From: Promethearchaeota archaeon
GTDB taxonomy: Archaea > Asgardarchaeota > Lokiarchaeia > Sigyniarchaeales > SOKP01
Assembly (NCBI GenBank): GCA_019058445.1
Contig: JAHPZA010000004.1
Span: 248,001 to 312,000 of the forward strand
Direction of reading: 5' to 3'
DNA: 64,000 nt
Of this stretch, positions 9,621-18,504 are shown in pieces; the first letter of the stretch is position 1, and each line of letters starts with the position of its first letter. The notes beneath the pieces were generated by a model that worked only from the letters and a program-made list of their open reading frames with translations, did not search any database and was not told the DNA's origin. The position numbers and the translations under genes are program-made.

Positions 9621-10258
9621 TTTAATTCTTTTTTTTTATTCTTTTTTATTTATTTTTAATTTTATAAAAGATTATATTACTAATCTTTGAAGAAATTTTA
9701 GTTTTAAATAAAGAGAAAAAATGTTGATTTAATTTTATATTTTATTTTTAGAAATTTAAATTAATGAACTATGAAAGTCATGTTTCATAGAGGTACAAAA
9801 AACAAGAGGAGTCGTGAATTGGGGGTAATGATAGGAGCTAACTGAGAAGTGATGCTTATTGAACTTTTAATTATCATATAAAATCTTTAATTTGGATATT
9901 TTGTCAATAGAAATATCATAGTTATTATTTAAACTCTTATCAAAAATGGATTGATTATAAGATTTATGACACATTTGGTTTTTCAAACTAGTTTATATTT
10001 TGTCTTAAAGCTTTTTAAAAGTTTCTAAAATAAGAGCTTCTTTAAATATCTTCCTAAAAATAAATTATCAGCTATTATATAAAATTGTGGCAAAAAACTT
10101 AATTGAATAGCGATTTTCTCTGGTCTTTTTTGAGTTTATAGAGATAATGTATGGGCTTTCTCATTAAGTCTTTTACTTATTTGAAAAAAATGTAGGAGAA
10201 TGAGATATTTTTTTACAAAAACATAAAAATTTAAATTAAACCTCAAAAATTAATAATT
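9621..10258. other. Intergenic region without convincing gene
   Basis: This 638-base spacer is very AT-rich except for about 9765-9865. That part holds a perfect hairpin (listed separately) and a possible 24-codon reading frame starting at 9771 (ATG to TGA at about 9845). The frame has no family resemblance and no clear ribosome-binding site. Nothing else in the spacer suggests a protein or tRNA. A non-coding RNA is possible but unsupported. Confidence 0.4.
9769..9790. repeat. Perfect 8-bp hairpin in the spacer after the thermosome
   Basis: CTATGAAA and TTTCATAG are exact reverse complements separated by the 6 bases GTCATG. No T-run follows, and it is about 150 bases past the thermosome stop, so it does not look like a classical terminator. 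It opens the least AT-rich part of the spacer and could be the 5' stem of a small RNA or a binding site. Confidence 0.5.
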
Positions 10259-10573
10259 ATGCCATGGAAATTCCAAAAACCACATAATATATTCTACGTA
10301 TTAATTTTAGGAGTAGTTATTGCGTTAATAGGATTTGCGATACCTGATCAAAATGTGACTACTATACTCTATATTATCGCCGCACTTTTTATTGGGGTTG
10401 ATGCAAGAGATACGGAGGGGGAGAACAAGTTACTTGCTATGATTGCGGCAGGGATTATGATTGTTATTTGTGCAGTCTTAAGTCTTTTTTTATATCCGAG
10501 TGATTGGAATAACTTCTATCAATTCTGTATCTTTGCGGGCGAGATTGTTGGAATTGAAACTCCTAAACCCTGA
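10259..10573 (+). CDS. Small membrane protein of unknown function
   Basis: This 104-residue protein has three hydrophobic segments (about residues 12-29, 35-49 and 58-82), with a charged loop DARDTEGENK between the second and third. I recognise no family. It begins at ATG after an A/T-rich leader, stands alone and is transcribed away from the long spacer. Confidence 0.55.
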   Translation: MPWKFQKPHNIFYVLILGVVIALIGFAIPDQNVTTILYIIAALFIGVDARDTEGENKLLAMIAAGIMIVICAVLSLFLYPSDWNNFYQFCIFAGEIVGIETPKP

Positions 10574-10764
10574 AAAACCAAATTTAAAAATTTCGTTTTA
10601 TTTTTCTTTATTTCTTTTTTATGATTTAGTAGTGCTAACTAGGTGTATATTTTCCATCCTTAAATCTTCAATTTGAAGAGGAGGGTCAATACAATGAACT
10701 TAAGATTCAAAAATAATTAAATGGGATTAAAAAATTTATTAATAGGTTTAGTGTAGATAATATT

Positions 10765-10929
10765 ATGGCTACTTATGTGAAATGCACCATATGCGGTAAA
10801 ATGTTTGAATCTCGATTAGCAAAAGTTATGAAGTTAGGGGCCAATATCCTTATCGAAGATAACCACGAAGTATGCCCATATTGTCATCAAAGAACTGTAG
10901 TGAGTGAAAAAACCATCGTCAGTAAGTAA
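10765..10929 (+). CDS. Small zinc-ribbon protein
   Basis: ATG at 10765 opens a 54-residue protein with two Cys pairs, VKCTICGK and EVCPYCHQ, spaced as in a zinc ribbon. Coding is supported by the paired CXXC knuckles and a good charged ending (VVSEKTIVSK). Function is unknown; proteins of this size and type often bind RNA, DNA or a protein partner. Two very short frames precede it: one of 8 codons at 10694 with a strong GGAGG site ahead of it, and one of 11 codons at about 10721. Confidence 0.65.
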   Translation: MATYVKCTICGKMFESRLAKVMKLGANILIEDNHEVCPYCHQRTVVSEKTIVSK

Positions 10930-10950
10930 GCTTCTAAAAAATAAAAAGAT

Positions 10951-11259
10951 TTAAAGTTTTCTATCCGAAATCGATTTATAATCTCTTCTTTTTGTTTTAA
11001 ACGGCTTTTCTGGTCGATTAAAAAAGCACTCTGGACAGTATGGAGAGAGTATGGGATCTTTCCATAGTTCCAGTGCTCTTGTGGTGGTTAGGGAGGGATG
11101 ATTTCTACAGAAATCCTGGAAGGTTAGCACATTACCACAATCAAAGCATTGTCTCGCAGGGATATTTTCATTGTTCACCACTGTTGGTATGAGAGGGATT
11201 TTATGAAGATATCCCTTTACAATAATGTACTCATGAACGTCTTTATTACTATCTTGCAT
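10951..11259 (-). CDS. Hypothetical zinc-binding protein
   Basis: This 102-residue protein contains RQCFDCGNVLTFQDFC and a second pair YCPECFF about 45 residues later. Together they could hold one zinc ion. A basic tail (KTKRRDYKS) follows. It is convergent with the zinc-ribbon gene at 10765, the two stops being 21 bases apart. No named family is recognised. Confidence 0.55.
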   Translation of the reverse strand: MQDSNKDVHEYIIVKGYLHKIPLIPTVVNNENIPARQCFDCGNVLTFQDFCRNHPSLTTTRALELWKDPILSPYCPECFFNRPEKPFKTKRRDYKSISDRKL

Positions 11260-11433
11260 GAATCTATGCGAGAGAATTTTAGGTTTTAAGATTCAACAGA
11301 CTCTTAAATTTTAAGTTTTCTTCTTATTCCTTCATGAATATTTGTTTTTTTGGTGGTTGCTTTATTTTTTCTTTTTAAACTTTCAATAAAATTTATACTT
11401 TAAAAAGTAATAGTCTTTAGAGAGAGATTTTCT

Positions 11434-11973
11434 TTGAGTGTAAAACGGGTAAAAAGGGATTTGAGTATAAAAAGAGAAGTTTGGAAAGAATTACACGAAT
11501 TAACGGATTTACAAAAACAAACGACAGAGCAGACTCTTATGCTTTTAACGGAAACCAAGCAGTATCTTGACTTCGAGGCAAATCATGGATTAGATGAGAA
11601 ATCTTATAGAGAGCGATTAAAAATCCTTATTAATATGGGGATTATCTATTACTATGCTTTGTATGAAGGATTCACGAGGTTTGTTTTTAAAAAGATGAGA
11701 GCTTATGAATTAGACATTTCCGAAGATAGAGTTAATGATAGAGATTTTACACTTCACAAAATAATTACATATATGAAGTCCCGGTACAAGATTTATTTAG
11801 AGGAGGAGATGTTCAGTGTTATAATAAAGCTAAAAGAGGCTCGACATGATATTGCCCATGGAGTGGGAGATGCGAAACCGGATTTTGACATTATTCTTAT
11901 ATGCCATTCGCAGATCGTGGAATATTTTGACTTTATCCTGCATGAAATGGCTAAAATTTTGAATTTTATTTAA
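11434..11973 (+). CDS. HEPN-domain protein (putative ribonuclease)
   Basis: This 179-residue, mostly helical protein ends with the HEPN signature EARHDIAHG, where Arg and His are spaced as RX4H. In active HEPN nucleases that pair cleaves RNA. The middle (YYYALYEGFTRFVFKKM) fits the second helix of MAE_28990-like/RiboL-PSP HEPN proteins. The start is TTG at 11434; a second TTG follows at codon 10. HEPN toxins are often paired with a nucleotidyltransferase (MNT), but no such gene is present. The only neighbours are an opposite-strand helical protein (12068) and a nuclease-like protein (12697). Toxicity is inference. Confidence 0.65.
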   Translation: MSVKRVKRDLSIKREVWKELHELTDLQKQTTEQTLMLLTETKQYLDFEANHGLDEKSYRERLKILINMGIIYYYALYEGFTRFVFKKMRAYELDISEDRVNDRDFTLHKIITYMKSRYKIYLEEEMFSVIIKLKEARHDIAHGVGDAKPDFDIILICHSQIVEYFDFILHEMAKILNFI

Positions 11974-12067
11974 TGTAATAGAAAAGAATGCGATTTCAGT
12001 TTGATTTATAGAACAATTTAGAGCTACTATAAATAATCGAGGTTTAGAAACTAGAGAGTTTATTAAA

Positions 12068-12439
12068 CTATGAGAATTTATTTTGAAGGAACGTATAGAG
12101 CGTTTCATACACTAATTTAAATAGAGAGGGCAAACTCATATAGAATTCCAATCGTTCTTCTTTCGATTTGAGCAATGTTAAGTTGGTGGTTAACAACCGT
12201 ATCATAATGGATAAAAGCAGTCGTTGTTCCGAGATATTATATCGCGAAACTTCCTTCTTTTCTTGTTTTAATCTATCAATATCTTTGGAAGGGAGCTCGT
12301 GAGCCAGATTATCTATGGTCAAGTCATCTTGATGGATCATTAATAAAATATGTTGAGCTTTATCAATAATATCAAGGGGAACATCAGAGGTATGAAGCAA
12401 TTCATATAATTTTTCAATAATATTGTCTCTAAGGCTCAT
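12068..12439 (-). CDS. Hypothetical helical protein
   Basis: This 123-residue protein is predicted to be almost all helix, with Leu-rich segments at both ends and a charged middle (DIDRLKQEKKEVSRYN). No motif or family is recognised. It is convergent with the HEPN gene, 94 bases from its stop. Directly upstream of its start lie two inverted repeats: CTCAG...CTGAG at 12443-12462 and AGTATT-AC-AATACT at 12461-12474. Confidence 0.5.
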   Translation of the reverse strand: MSLRDNIIEKLYELLHTSDVPLDIIDKAQHILLMIHQDDLTIDNLAHELPSKDIDRLKQEKKEVSRYNISEQRLLLSIMIRLLTTNLTLLKSKEERLEFYMSLPSLFKLVYETLYTFLQNKFS

Positions 12440-12460
12440 TTTCTCAGGGTATTATCTCTG

Positions 12461-12474
12461 AGTATTACAATACT
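12461..12474. repeat. Short perfect inverted repeat upstream of the helical protein gene
   Basis: AGTATT and AATACT are separated by two bases, 22 bases upstream of the start of the gene ending at 12068. Position fits an operator, but arms of six AT-rich bases are weak evidence. Confidence 0.3.
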
Positions 12475-12696
12475 AAGTGTATCAATAATTATTACCCAGC
12501 TATTCATTTTATATTTTTTTTTTATTTTTAATTAATAGAAGTAAAGCAGGATTTCAATACTGTTAGCTTTATAAATTTAAATCTATAATTTTTACTAATA
12601 CCTTTTATAGAGCCAAGTATTATTCGTGTTTATTTAAAATAATAAACTGACGAAAAACAAAAAAAAAGTTGTTTGAATTAGTATACTTTAAGAAAG

Positions 12697-13305
12697 GTGA
12701 TTGCTATCGGAGGAGAAAAATACGAGGATATGCTGGAGTATCGCTTAAAACAGCTGGAAAAAAGCAGAAAACCAGCGAGGGAAGCATCAAGTTTCTATAT
12801 TGTGTGGTCCAATATCGATAGGAAAGAAACACGATATTCCTCGTTTGATTCGATTCCCATAGATGTCAAAAATGACGAGATAAACTACGAAATAATGAAG
12901 ATACGTTATGAACGTCAAGAGCGCCGCACTCAAAAAACTGGGATGTTTGCTCCGACAATCGTAGAGCGGTCAGGGTATTCATATTACGAAAAATTGCTGC
13001 ATATTCTGTTAATAAAACGGGATTATAAAGAGAATAAAGACTTTGTGCACCTTTTTCGGTTTGAAAGTCAACCTTATGTTTTGGATTTTGCGTTTGTGAA
13101 AGAAAAATTAGATATTGAATGCGATGGAGAGCCTTGGCATGAAAAATGCAGAAATCGCGAAGAAGACAGGCTACGGGATGAGTATTTAAGAAAAAAGGGG
13201 TGGAAAATATTAAGGTTTAAATTTAAATCTGGTACTATAAAAGATACTTTAATTAATGCCATAAAACAAATCGACCTAGAAATTAAGAAAATGAGAAAAT
13301 CCTAA
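12697..13305 (+). CDS. PD-(D/E)XK nuclease-like protein (DUF559/Vsr-like fold)
   Basis: This 202-residue protein has a C-terminal domain with YVLDFAFVKEKLDIECDGE, then WHEK, DRLRDEYLRKKGWKILRF. This is the DUF559/Vsr-like restriction-endonuclease fold: an Asp, then E-x-D-G, then a Trp/Arg pattern before the 'GW-x-hLRF' strand. The N-terminal half is charged (a coiled segment LEYRLKQLEKSRK, then a YERQERRTQKTG linker) and may bind DNA or a partner. The start used is GTG at 12697. An ATG at codon 12 is an alternative, with GAGG close upstream. Catalytic activity is plausible but the substrate is unknown. It lies near the HEPN gene but is separated by an opposite-strand gene. Confidence 0.7.
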   Translation: MIAIGGEKYEDMLEYRLKQLEKSRKPAREASSFYIVWSNIDRKETRYSSFDSIPIDVKNDEINYEIMKIRYERQERRTQKTGMFAPTIVERSGYSYYEKLLHILLIKRDYKENKDFVHLFRFESQPYVLDFAFVKEKLDIECDGEPWHEKCRNREEDRLRDEYLRKKGWKILRFKFKSGTIKDTLINAIKQIDLEIKKMRKS

Positions 13306-13335
13306 CACAAATAGTAATTTGATGCTTCCAAAAAT

Positions 13336-13941
13336 CTAATGACCATGACGAATGTTAGAAACGGTTTTTGATTCAATAGAGAAATAAATGAAATCAACAA
13401 TTACACCATTCCCGATTGGACTTGCTGCAGAGAGACCGACTTTAACTTCGGTCGATACAGGTAGATTGAAATATCGTACCATTTTCCATTTAATGCCATC
13501 CAAGGAATAGTGCATTCCAAAAGTATTATTAACCCTTACTATTTGAAGCCATATATCCTCTTGATTAATGTCAACACTATTTGCATCATCTGATAAACCG
13601 TTTGTAATAACACTTACTATAGCATTAGTTCCATAATCAGTTTTTTCAAAAGCTAATTTACACCATTTTTTATCATTTTCTCTTATAATTAGACTACCTT
13701 GATCGTAGACTTGTTTAAAATTAGGTTTTAAATGCAACTTGGTAACGAAATTATTTTTCACATTTATATACAAGAAAGGTGCTGAATCATGGGATGCCAC
13801 TCCAGAAGGATCTCGAAAGAAATCAACCCGTTTTGGTGCAGTAATTCTTAAAATACCATTGTTTATCGTCCATTCCTCTGGGGCATCTAACCAAGATAAT
13901 TTGCCTAAATAATTTCTTTTAATTGCATTGAGTAAGTTCAT
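13336..13941 (-). CDS. DUF1349 family protein (concanavalin-like beta-sandwich)
   Basis: This 201-residue protein has family features: LSWLDAPEEWTINNGILRITAP at the start, FRDPSG, a central INVKNNF, and the late strand MHYSLDGIKWKMVRYFNLP. DUF1349 proteins have a lectin/glucanase-like beta-sandwich, and the family includes yeast Ree1. Their activity is not established. No signal peptide is visible, so it is probably cytosolic. It is convergent with the nuclease-like gene at 12697. Confidence 0.75.
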   Translation of the reverse strand: MNLLNAIKRNYLGKLSWLDAPEEWTINNGILRITAPKRVDFFRDPSGVASHDSAPFLYINVKNNFVTKLHLKPNFKQVYDQGSLIIRENDKKWCKLAFEKTDYGTNAIVSVITNGLSDDANSVDINQEDIWLQIVRVNNTFGMHYSLDGIKWKMVRYFNLPVSTEVKVGLSAASPIGNGVIVDFIYFSIESKTVSNIRHGH

Positions 13942-14186
13942 AACTAATGGAAAATCTCTTTCTTTAAAAAATATTTTTATATTAATTATGTTATTAATCC
14001 ATTAAAATTGAGTCTATAATGGTCATTTTAGAAAGTCTTACATCCAGAAATTTAAATAAATTGGTAAAAGGGCTAGAATTTCATTTCGATATTTATACTT
14101 TATTTTGTTAGTGTAATTCTTTAAAGAAGGAGTTAATCTAATACTTTATCAATATTAATTATAGATTTAAATTAGAATAAATCTTA

Positions 14187-14999
14187 ATGAGAAATATGAA
14201 GTTTATAGATCTTTCGATCCCGATAATAAATCCCGAGGAGGCCATTTTTGATCCTCCTTTAACCACTCCTAAGATAGAATACAGTGATCATGATACTGGC
14301 GCGGAACAAATGGGATTTGTATTTCCTAAGATAAAGCCAAAAGAACATCTCCCCGATGGGAAAGGTTGGGCTGTAGAGAGTATCACTTTAGGCACTCACA
14401 GCGGAACGCATATGGATGCCCCGTGGCATTTTGCCCCTGTACAAGATAAGGAAATTGGGCAAAGAAAGGCAATGACGATCGATGAATTTCCATTAGAATG
14501 GGGTATAGGTCCCCTTATTGTGCTTGATTGCACAGATTATGAAGAAGGATATGTTATGACCCCAAATGATATCGATAAGAAATTAGACAATATTGGGCAT
14601 AAATTACAGGAAGGAGATATTCTATGTGTTCATACAAATGCTCCAAAACATTATGGGACAAAGGAATATATCAACCACGGGGTAGGAGTAGGAAAAAATG
14701 CTACGCTGCATATAATTAGACAAGGAGTTCACGTAGTAGGGATTGATGCATGGAGTTGGGACGCTCCATTCACGATCACGGCAAAAAAATGGAAAAAATC
14801 AGTAAAGGAAAAACAACCGGACAAATCTATTATCTGGGAGGGGCATTTTGCTGGAATAGAATTAGGATATTTTCAAATGGAAAAAATGCTAAATTTAGAT
14901 AAAGTACCTCCCGTAGGAGCAACAATATATTGCTTTCCTGTAAAAATTGCAAGAGCATCGGCAGGCTGGGTCAGAGCGGTGGCAACGGTACCCGAGTGA
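14187..14999 (+). CDS. Cyclase-family metal-dependent hydrolase (kynurenine formamidase-like)
   Basis: This 270-residue protein belongs to the cyclase family (PF04199). The metal-binding signature HSGTHMDAPWHF is present, followed by the conserved VLDCTD strand and GVHVVGIDAWSWD near the substrate pocket. Relatives hydrolyse N-formylkynurenine, arylformamides or related cyclic amides. The late segment HFAGIELGYFQMEKM fits the family's C-terminal region. No tryptophan-degradation gene is nearby, so the substrate is open. ATG at 14187 is used; a second Met follows at codon 4. Confidence 0.82.
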   Translation: MRNMKFIDLSIPIINPEEAIFDPPLTTPKIEYSDHDTGAEQMGFVFPKIKPKEHLPDGKGWAVESITLGTHSGTHMDAPWHFAPVQDKEIGQRKAMTIDEFPLEWGIGPLIVLDCTDYEEGYVMTPNDIDKKLDNIGHKLQEGDILCVHTNAPKHYGTKEYINHGVGVGKNATLHIIRQGVHVVGIDAWSWDAPFTITAKKWKKSVKEKQPDKSIIWEGHFAGIELGYFQMEKMLNLDKVPPVGATIYCFPVKIARASAGWVRAVATVPE

Positions 15000-15040
15000 A
15001 ATAGTGATTATTTTAAATAAAATTAAAAAAAAATCCCTTT

Positions 15041-17275
15041 TTATTCTTCTGTGAATATTTCTTCTACAATCAGAGCATCATCCCTAAAGGGAGCGAGCAT
15101 GCCATTCCAGTCAGCTAAGACACTTTTATGCTTCTTTTCGAATCTATTAATAAATTGTATTAATTGTTCTCTAATTTCAGATGTTTGACTTCCTTTTATG
15201 AATAACGCGCCAAAAAAGTTAAATCCGTATTCCAGCAATATAGTAATATCTCCGTGGTCTATGGTCTTTAATAATTCAGAAGATTTCGTGGTCTCTTTAA
15301 TAAAGGACGTAAGAGCAGTGAACATGCCTGAGACAAGACCAGGATCTTGGAGCTGGTCTTTGACAAAGGGATAATTGAGAATATCTCTCCCGTCTTTATA
15401 AATTACGTAAAGCCCTTGCTTCTCTACTTTCGCATACCTATATTTAAATTCAGGTTGCCAGATCTTAATTTTATGAGTCTTGAAAAGTGAGTTCAGCGTA
15501 TAGTAGAGTTGTTTTTTCTCAGCTTCAGCAGAAGGTAAGATTTCCTGTAAGAATTTATCTTGTTCGAGGGTATTTAGTAAACGTTTGAATTCTTCAGTCT
15601 CTTGTTCTATACTCTCTTCAGTAAATTCATGATTTCTCGTAATTAAATACCGGTCAGCTTCATCATTGTATTCTTTATGAGTTAAGAAACCTCCAATCGT
15701 GGTAAATAACGCTTTTTCTACGAATTTATCATCGATAGTTGTTGTTTTTACCTTGAACTCTCTTTGAAAATAATAAATCATTATGCCCCAAAATATCGTC
15801 GCCATTAGATATCTGGTAAAGAGATAGGGTAGAGCCAATATGCCTAATAAAGTAAGCTTCCCTTCAGGAAAAAGGTTGGCGTCAAAAGTTGCCGTTCTAA
15901 AAGTATAGAAAGTAAATCCAAAGGCATCGGTATAGCTTAGTTGTCCTGTCAACCAATATTCAATAGGTGCAAAACTAATTAAGGGATTTGCCCCTAAATA
16001 ATAAAAAATAATAGAAAAAACCATAATAATAGAGAAAAACACAATAATACCTAAAACAATACTTCTCAAGTATTTTAAGCTATATGCAAAGATATAGGCT
16101 GTGATGAAAATAGGAATTATCGTCAATACCACTATATTAAATATGTTCATAAGGTCAAATCTAAATGAATTGCGTAAGGTAGGGTTTTTATAACTGAATT
16201 TAGCTGAGTTTATGATGATACGATGTTCCTCACCAAACATGGCGATAAGAGTATTAAAAACGACAATAGATAAAATGAAAAAAATACCTGTAGCCACTGC
16301 ACTTGCCACGACCATATAAAGCCAATTTGTTGCTTTAAATTTCTGCGCTTTCTCTTTCCTTGTTTTCCAATATTCAATAATTTTCACAAAGATTAAGATC
16401 GAGATGGGTTCAAATAATTTTAGAAATAGCACGAAGATAATCGAAACCATGATAAAATATGCGAAAAAATAAATTATGATGAAGATGGATGCGGTGTATT
16501 GAACAATAAAGAGAATAAGAGATAAAATGGAAATTGGTGCGCCAACACTGTAGAGAGATCTGTAGGTTTGTTTTCGCAGTTTGATACCCCAGTATCGTCC
16601 TTTTATCGCAATTTTACTTGAAAATAACAACTCAATACTAAAAATTAAAGTTGCCAGATATACAAGTAAGATCTCGATAAACCATCCTAAAGCAGACTCC
16701 CCCGTCGTTAATGAGATATTTTGTAACCCGGATATATCTAAAATAGTCTGTAGTAGGTAAAGAGAGATGGGTAATAAGACGATCATCAGTTTTAAGATTT
16801 CTTTCTCACGGGTCCAATCATTTCTAAATAACTCGTTTCGGATTTTATCAAACGGACTTTCATCGAATTCATAAGTTAGATGCTTTAAGTTATCTTCTAT
16901 TGTTCCTTCTTCGCTCCTAAGATGGTTCCATAACAAAATAAAGGAAATAAACGGAGCAACAAGGAATATAAAAGGTAGTGTAACAAGAGGATAAAACGCA
17001 AATAAGGAAAATAGCGATCCTATATGCGCAGCCATGTATCTGATTCCCAATGCAAAGTTCTCACTGCTAGCATCCTCAGTAACTAGTTTATTAGGAGTTT
17101 GCCCTACTTGAAAGATTATTGGAAGAACCCAATATATTAAATAAAAGCTAATTGCCCCGGCGATAATTCGAAAATAATATTTCCCGATGTTCTTCTTCCA
17201 TATGAAAAAGAGAGGAATAATCAAAATAAGAAGTGGTAAACCATTAAGAAAAAATGAGAAGAAAATTTCAATCAT
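15041..17275 (-). CDS. Large polytopic membrane protein with C-terminal longin/roadblock-like domain
   Basis: This 744-residue protein has roughly 12 hydrophobic helices within residues 1-520, then a soluble C-terminal region. The last ~130 residues alternate strands and helices: GLYVIYKDGRDILNY, then a long helix after a DPGLVSG turn, then ITILLEYGFNFFGALFIKG, then a long helix ending LADWNGMLAPF. This is the beta-beta-alpha-beta-beta-alpha order of longin/roadblock sensor modules, which act as GTPase platforms. The domain call is by pattern, not by search. It is convergent with the cyclase gene and divergent from the deacetylase at 17386. I do not recognise the membrane part. Confidence 0.6.
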   Translation of the reverse strand: MIEIFFSFFLNGLPLLILIIPLFFIWKKNIGKYYFRIIAGAISFYLIYWVLPIIFQVGQTPNKLVTEDASSENFALGIRYMAAHIGSLFSLFAFYPLVTLPFIFLVAPFISFILLWNHLRSEEGTIEDNLKHLTYEFDESPFDKIRNELFRNDWTREKEILKLMIVLLPISLYLLQTILDISGLQNISLTTGESALGWFIEILLVYLATLIFSIELLFSSKIAIKGRYWGIKLRKQTYRSLYSVGAPISILSLILFIVQYTASIFIIIYFFAYFIMVSIIFVLFLKLFEPISILIFVKIIEYWKTRKEKAQKFKATNWLYMVVASAVATGIFFILSIVVFNTLIAMFGEEHRIIINSAKFSYKNPTLRNSFRFDLMNIFNIVVLTIIPIFITAYIFAYSLKYLRSIVLGIIVFFSIIMVFSIIFYYLGANPLISFAPIEYWLTGQLSYTDAFGFTFYTFRTATFDANLFPEGKLTLLGILALPYLFTRYLMATIFWGIMIYYFQREFKVKTTTIDDKFVEKALFTTIGGFLTHKEYNDEADRYLITRNHEFTEESIEQETEEFKRLLNTLEQDKFLQEILPSAEAEKKQLYYTLNSLFKTHKIKIWQPEFKYRYAKVEKQGLYVIYKDGRDILNYPFVKDQLQDPGLVSGMFTALTSFIKETTKSSELLKTIDHGDITILLEYGFNFFGALFIKGSQTSEIREQLIQFINRFEKKHKSVLADWNGMLAPFRDDALIVEEIFTEE

Positions 17276-17385
17276 GATTTTTAGATCCCAATTTTTTTGC
17301 GTAAGAGTTAAAATCTATTTAAAACAAATGTATATAAATTCTTTTATAATAGATAGGAAATATTAAATATTTTTAATTTTGGATT

Positions 17386-18483
17386 ATGACGGAAGATCAG
17401 AAGATTGGGATTATTATTGATGTAGATTTTGCGAGAAAACACAATCCCCCCTACCAACACCCGATTTTTCTTTCTTATGAAAATCCACTTAGAATAAAAG
17501 CAATTTTGGAATATTTTAAAAAGATAAACTTATGGGAAGACCACAGAATCACTAAACTACAACCCAAGCTAATGAATGAGGAGATTTTGAATTTAGCTCA
17601 TACTAAGTACTATATCGATACAGTAGTGCGGCTTTCCGATTTTGGAAGTGGTATTCTTGATGAGGAAGTGTTCATTACAAAAGACACCTTTTCCTTAGCA
17701 AAAAAAGCAGTAGGCGGAACCATACAGGCTTTAGAAAAGGTGATAAATAAGGAAGTATCTCAATCACTAGCTCTTGTTAGACCTCCTGGGCATCATGCAT
17801 TACGTGAAAAAGGCTCTGGATTATGCATATTCAATAACATCGCCAATAGTATTCTATATCTAAGAAAAAAATTAGGCTACAATAAGAAAATTGCCATAAT
17901 AGATATTGACGATCATTTTGGCGACGGATTGGTTCAATATTTTTACGATGACCCCAATGTGCTTTATTTTTCTGTCCATGAGTTTGATTTCTTAGAGAAT
18001 GACATTGGATTTATAAACGAACTAGGAGAGGGAGAAGGTTTAGGGAAAAACATTAATTTTCCGGTACCTGAGGGAATTACTGACAAGGAATTTTTAGTAT
18101 TTTTTAATATTTTAGAGCCAATTTTAAAAGAATATACTCCAGATCTTATTATTGTGGCTATGGGATTTGATATGTATTTTAATGATCCCATTGGAAATTG
18201 TTTCCTAACAACTATCTCTTACAATAAGTTTGCTAAAAAAATTTTAAGTATAGCAGAAGATCTCTGTGAAGGTAAACTCGCTTTTATATTAGAGGGAGGT
18301 TATAGTCTTATAGGGTTACCATTTTGCGTTCAGGCTGTTTTAAGTAGTCTATTAAAAGAAGAGTATGAGCCACCTTTATTCGAAAAGTTTCTTTTTTCTA
18401 GTGAGTCAAAAATGGAGGAAGTACTTGAAATTAAATTAAAATTAGAGAGTCTCTTAGGTAATTACTGGAATTGTTTAAAATAA
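17386..18483 (+). CDS. Histone deacetylase-family protein (acetyl-lysine/acetylpolyamine deacetylase fold)
   Basis: This 365-residue protein has the arginase/deacetylase fold. Visible signatures are RPPGHHA (His136-His137, the general-base pair), then IIDIDDHFGDG with Asp175 and His177 as zinc ligands. Later come AMGFDMYFNDP with the third ligand Asp, and EGGYSL with the transition-state Tyr. The usual HHGDG is HFGDG here, so the second His of that pair, which is not a metal ligand, is Phe. Activity is likely retained. The family removes acetyl groups from lysines in histones or other proteins, or from polyamines. It is convergent with the profilin gene. Confidence 0.85.
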   Translation: MTEDQKIGIIIDVDFARKHNPPYQHPIFLSYENPLRIKAILEYFKKINLWEDHRITKLQPKLMNEEILNLAHTKYYIDTVVRLSDFGSGILDEEVFITKDTFSLAKKAVGGTIQALEKVINKEVSQSLALVRPPGHHALREKGSGLCIFNNIANSILYLRKKLGYNKKIAIIDIDDHFGDGLVQYFYDDPNVLYFSVHEFDFLENDIGFINELGEGEGLGKNINFPVPEGITDKEFLVFFNILEPILKEYTPDLIIVAMGFDMYFNDPIGNCFLTTISYNKFAKKILSIAEDLCEGKLAFILEGGYSLIGLPFCVQAVLSSLLKEEYEPPLFEKFLFSSESKMEEVLEIKLKLESLLGNYWNCLK

Positions 18484-18504
18484 TGAAAAAAAATTATTGA
18501 TTTT

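Noticed and set aside
9820..9870. Possible C/D-box guide RNA in the spacer after the thermosome
   Set aside because: Strings like ACTGA and GTGATGC are present, but the C and D boxes are incomplete and no kink-turn pairing was found.
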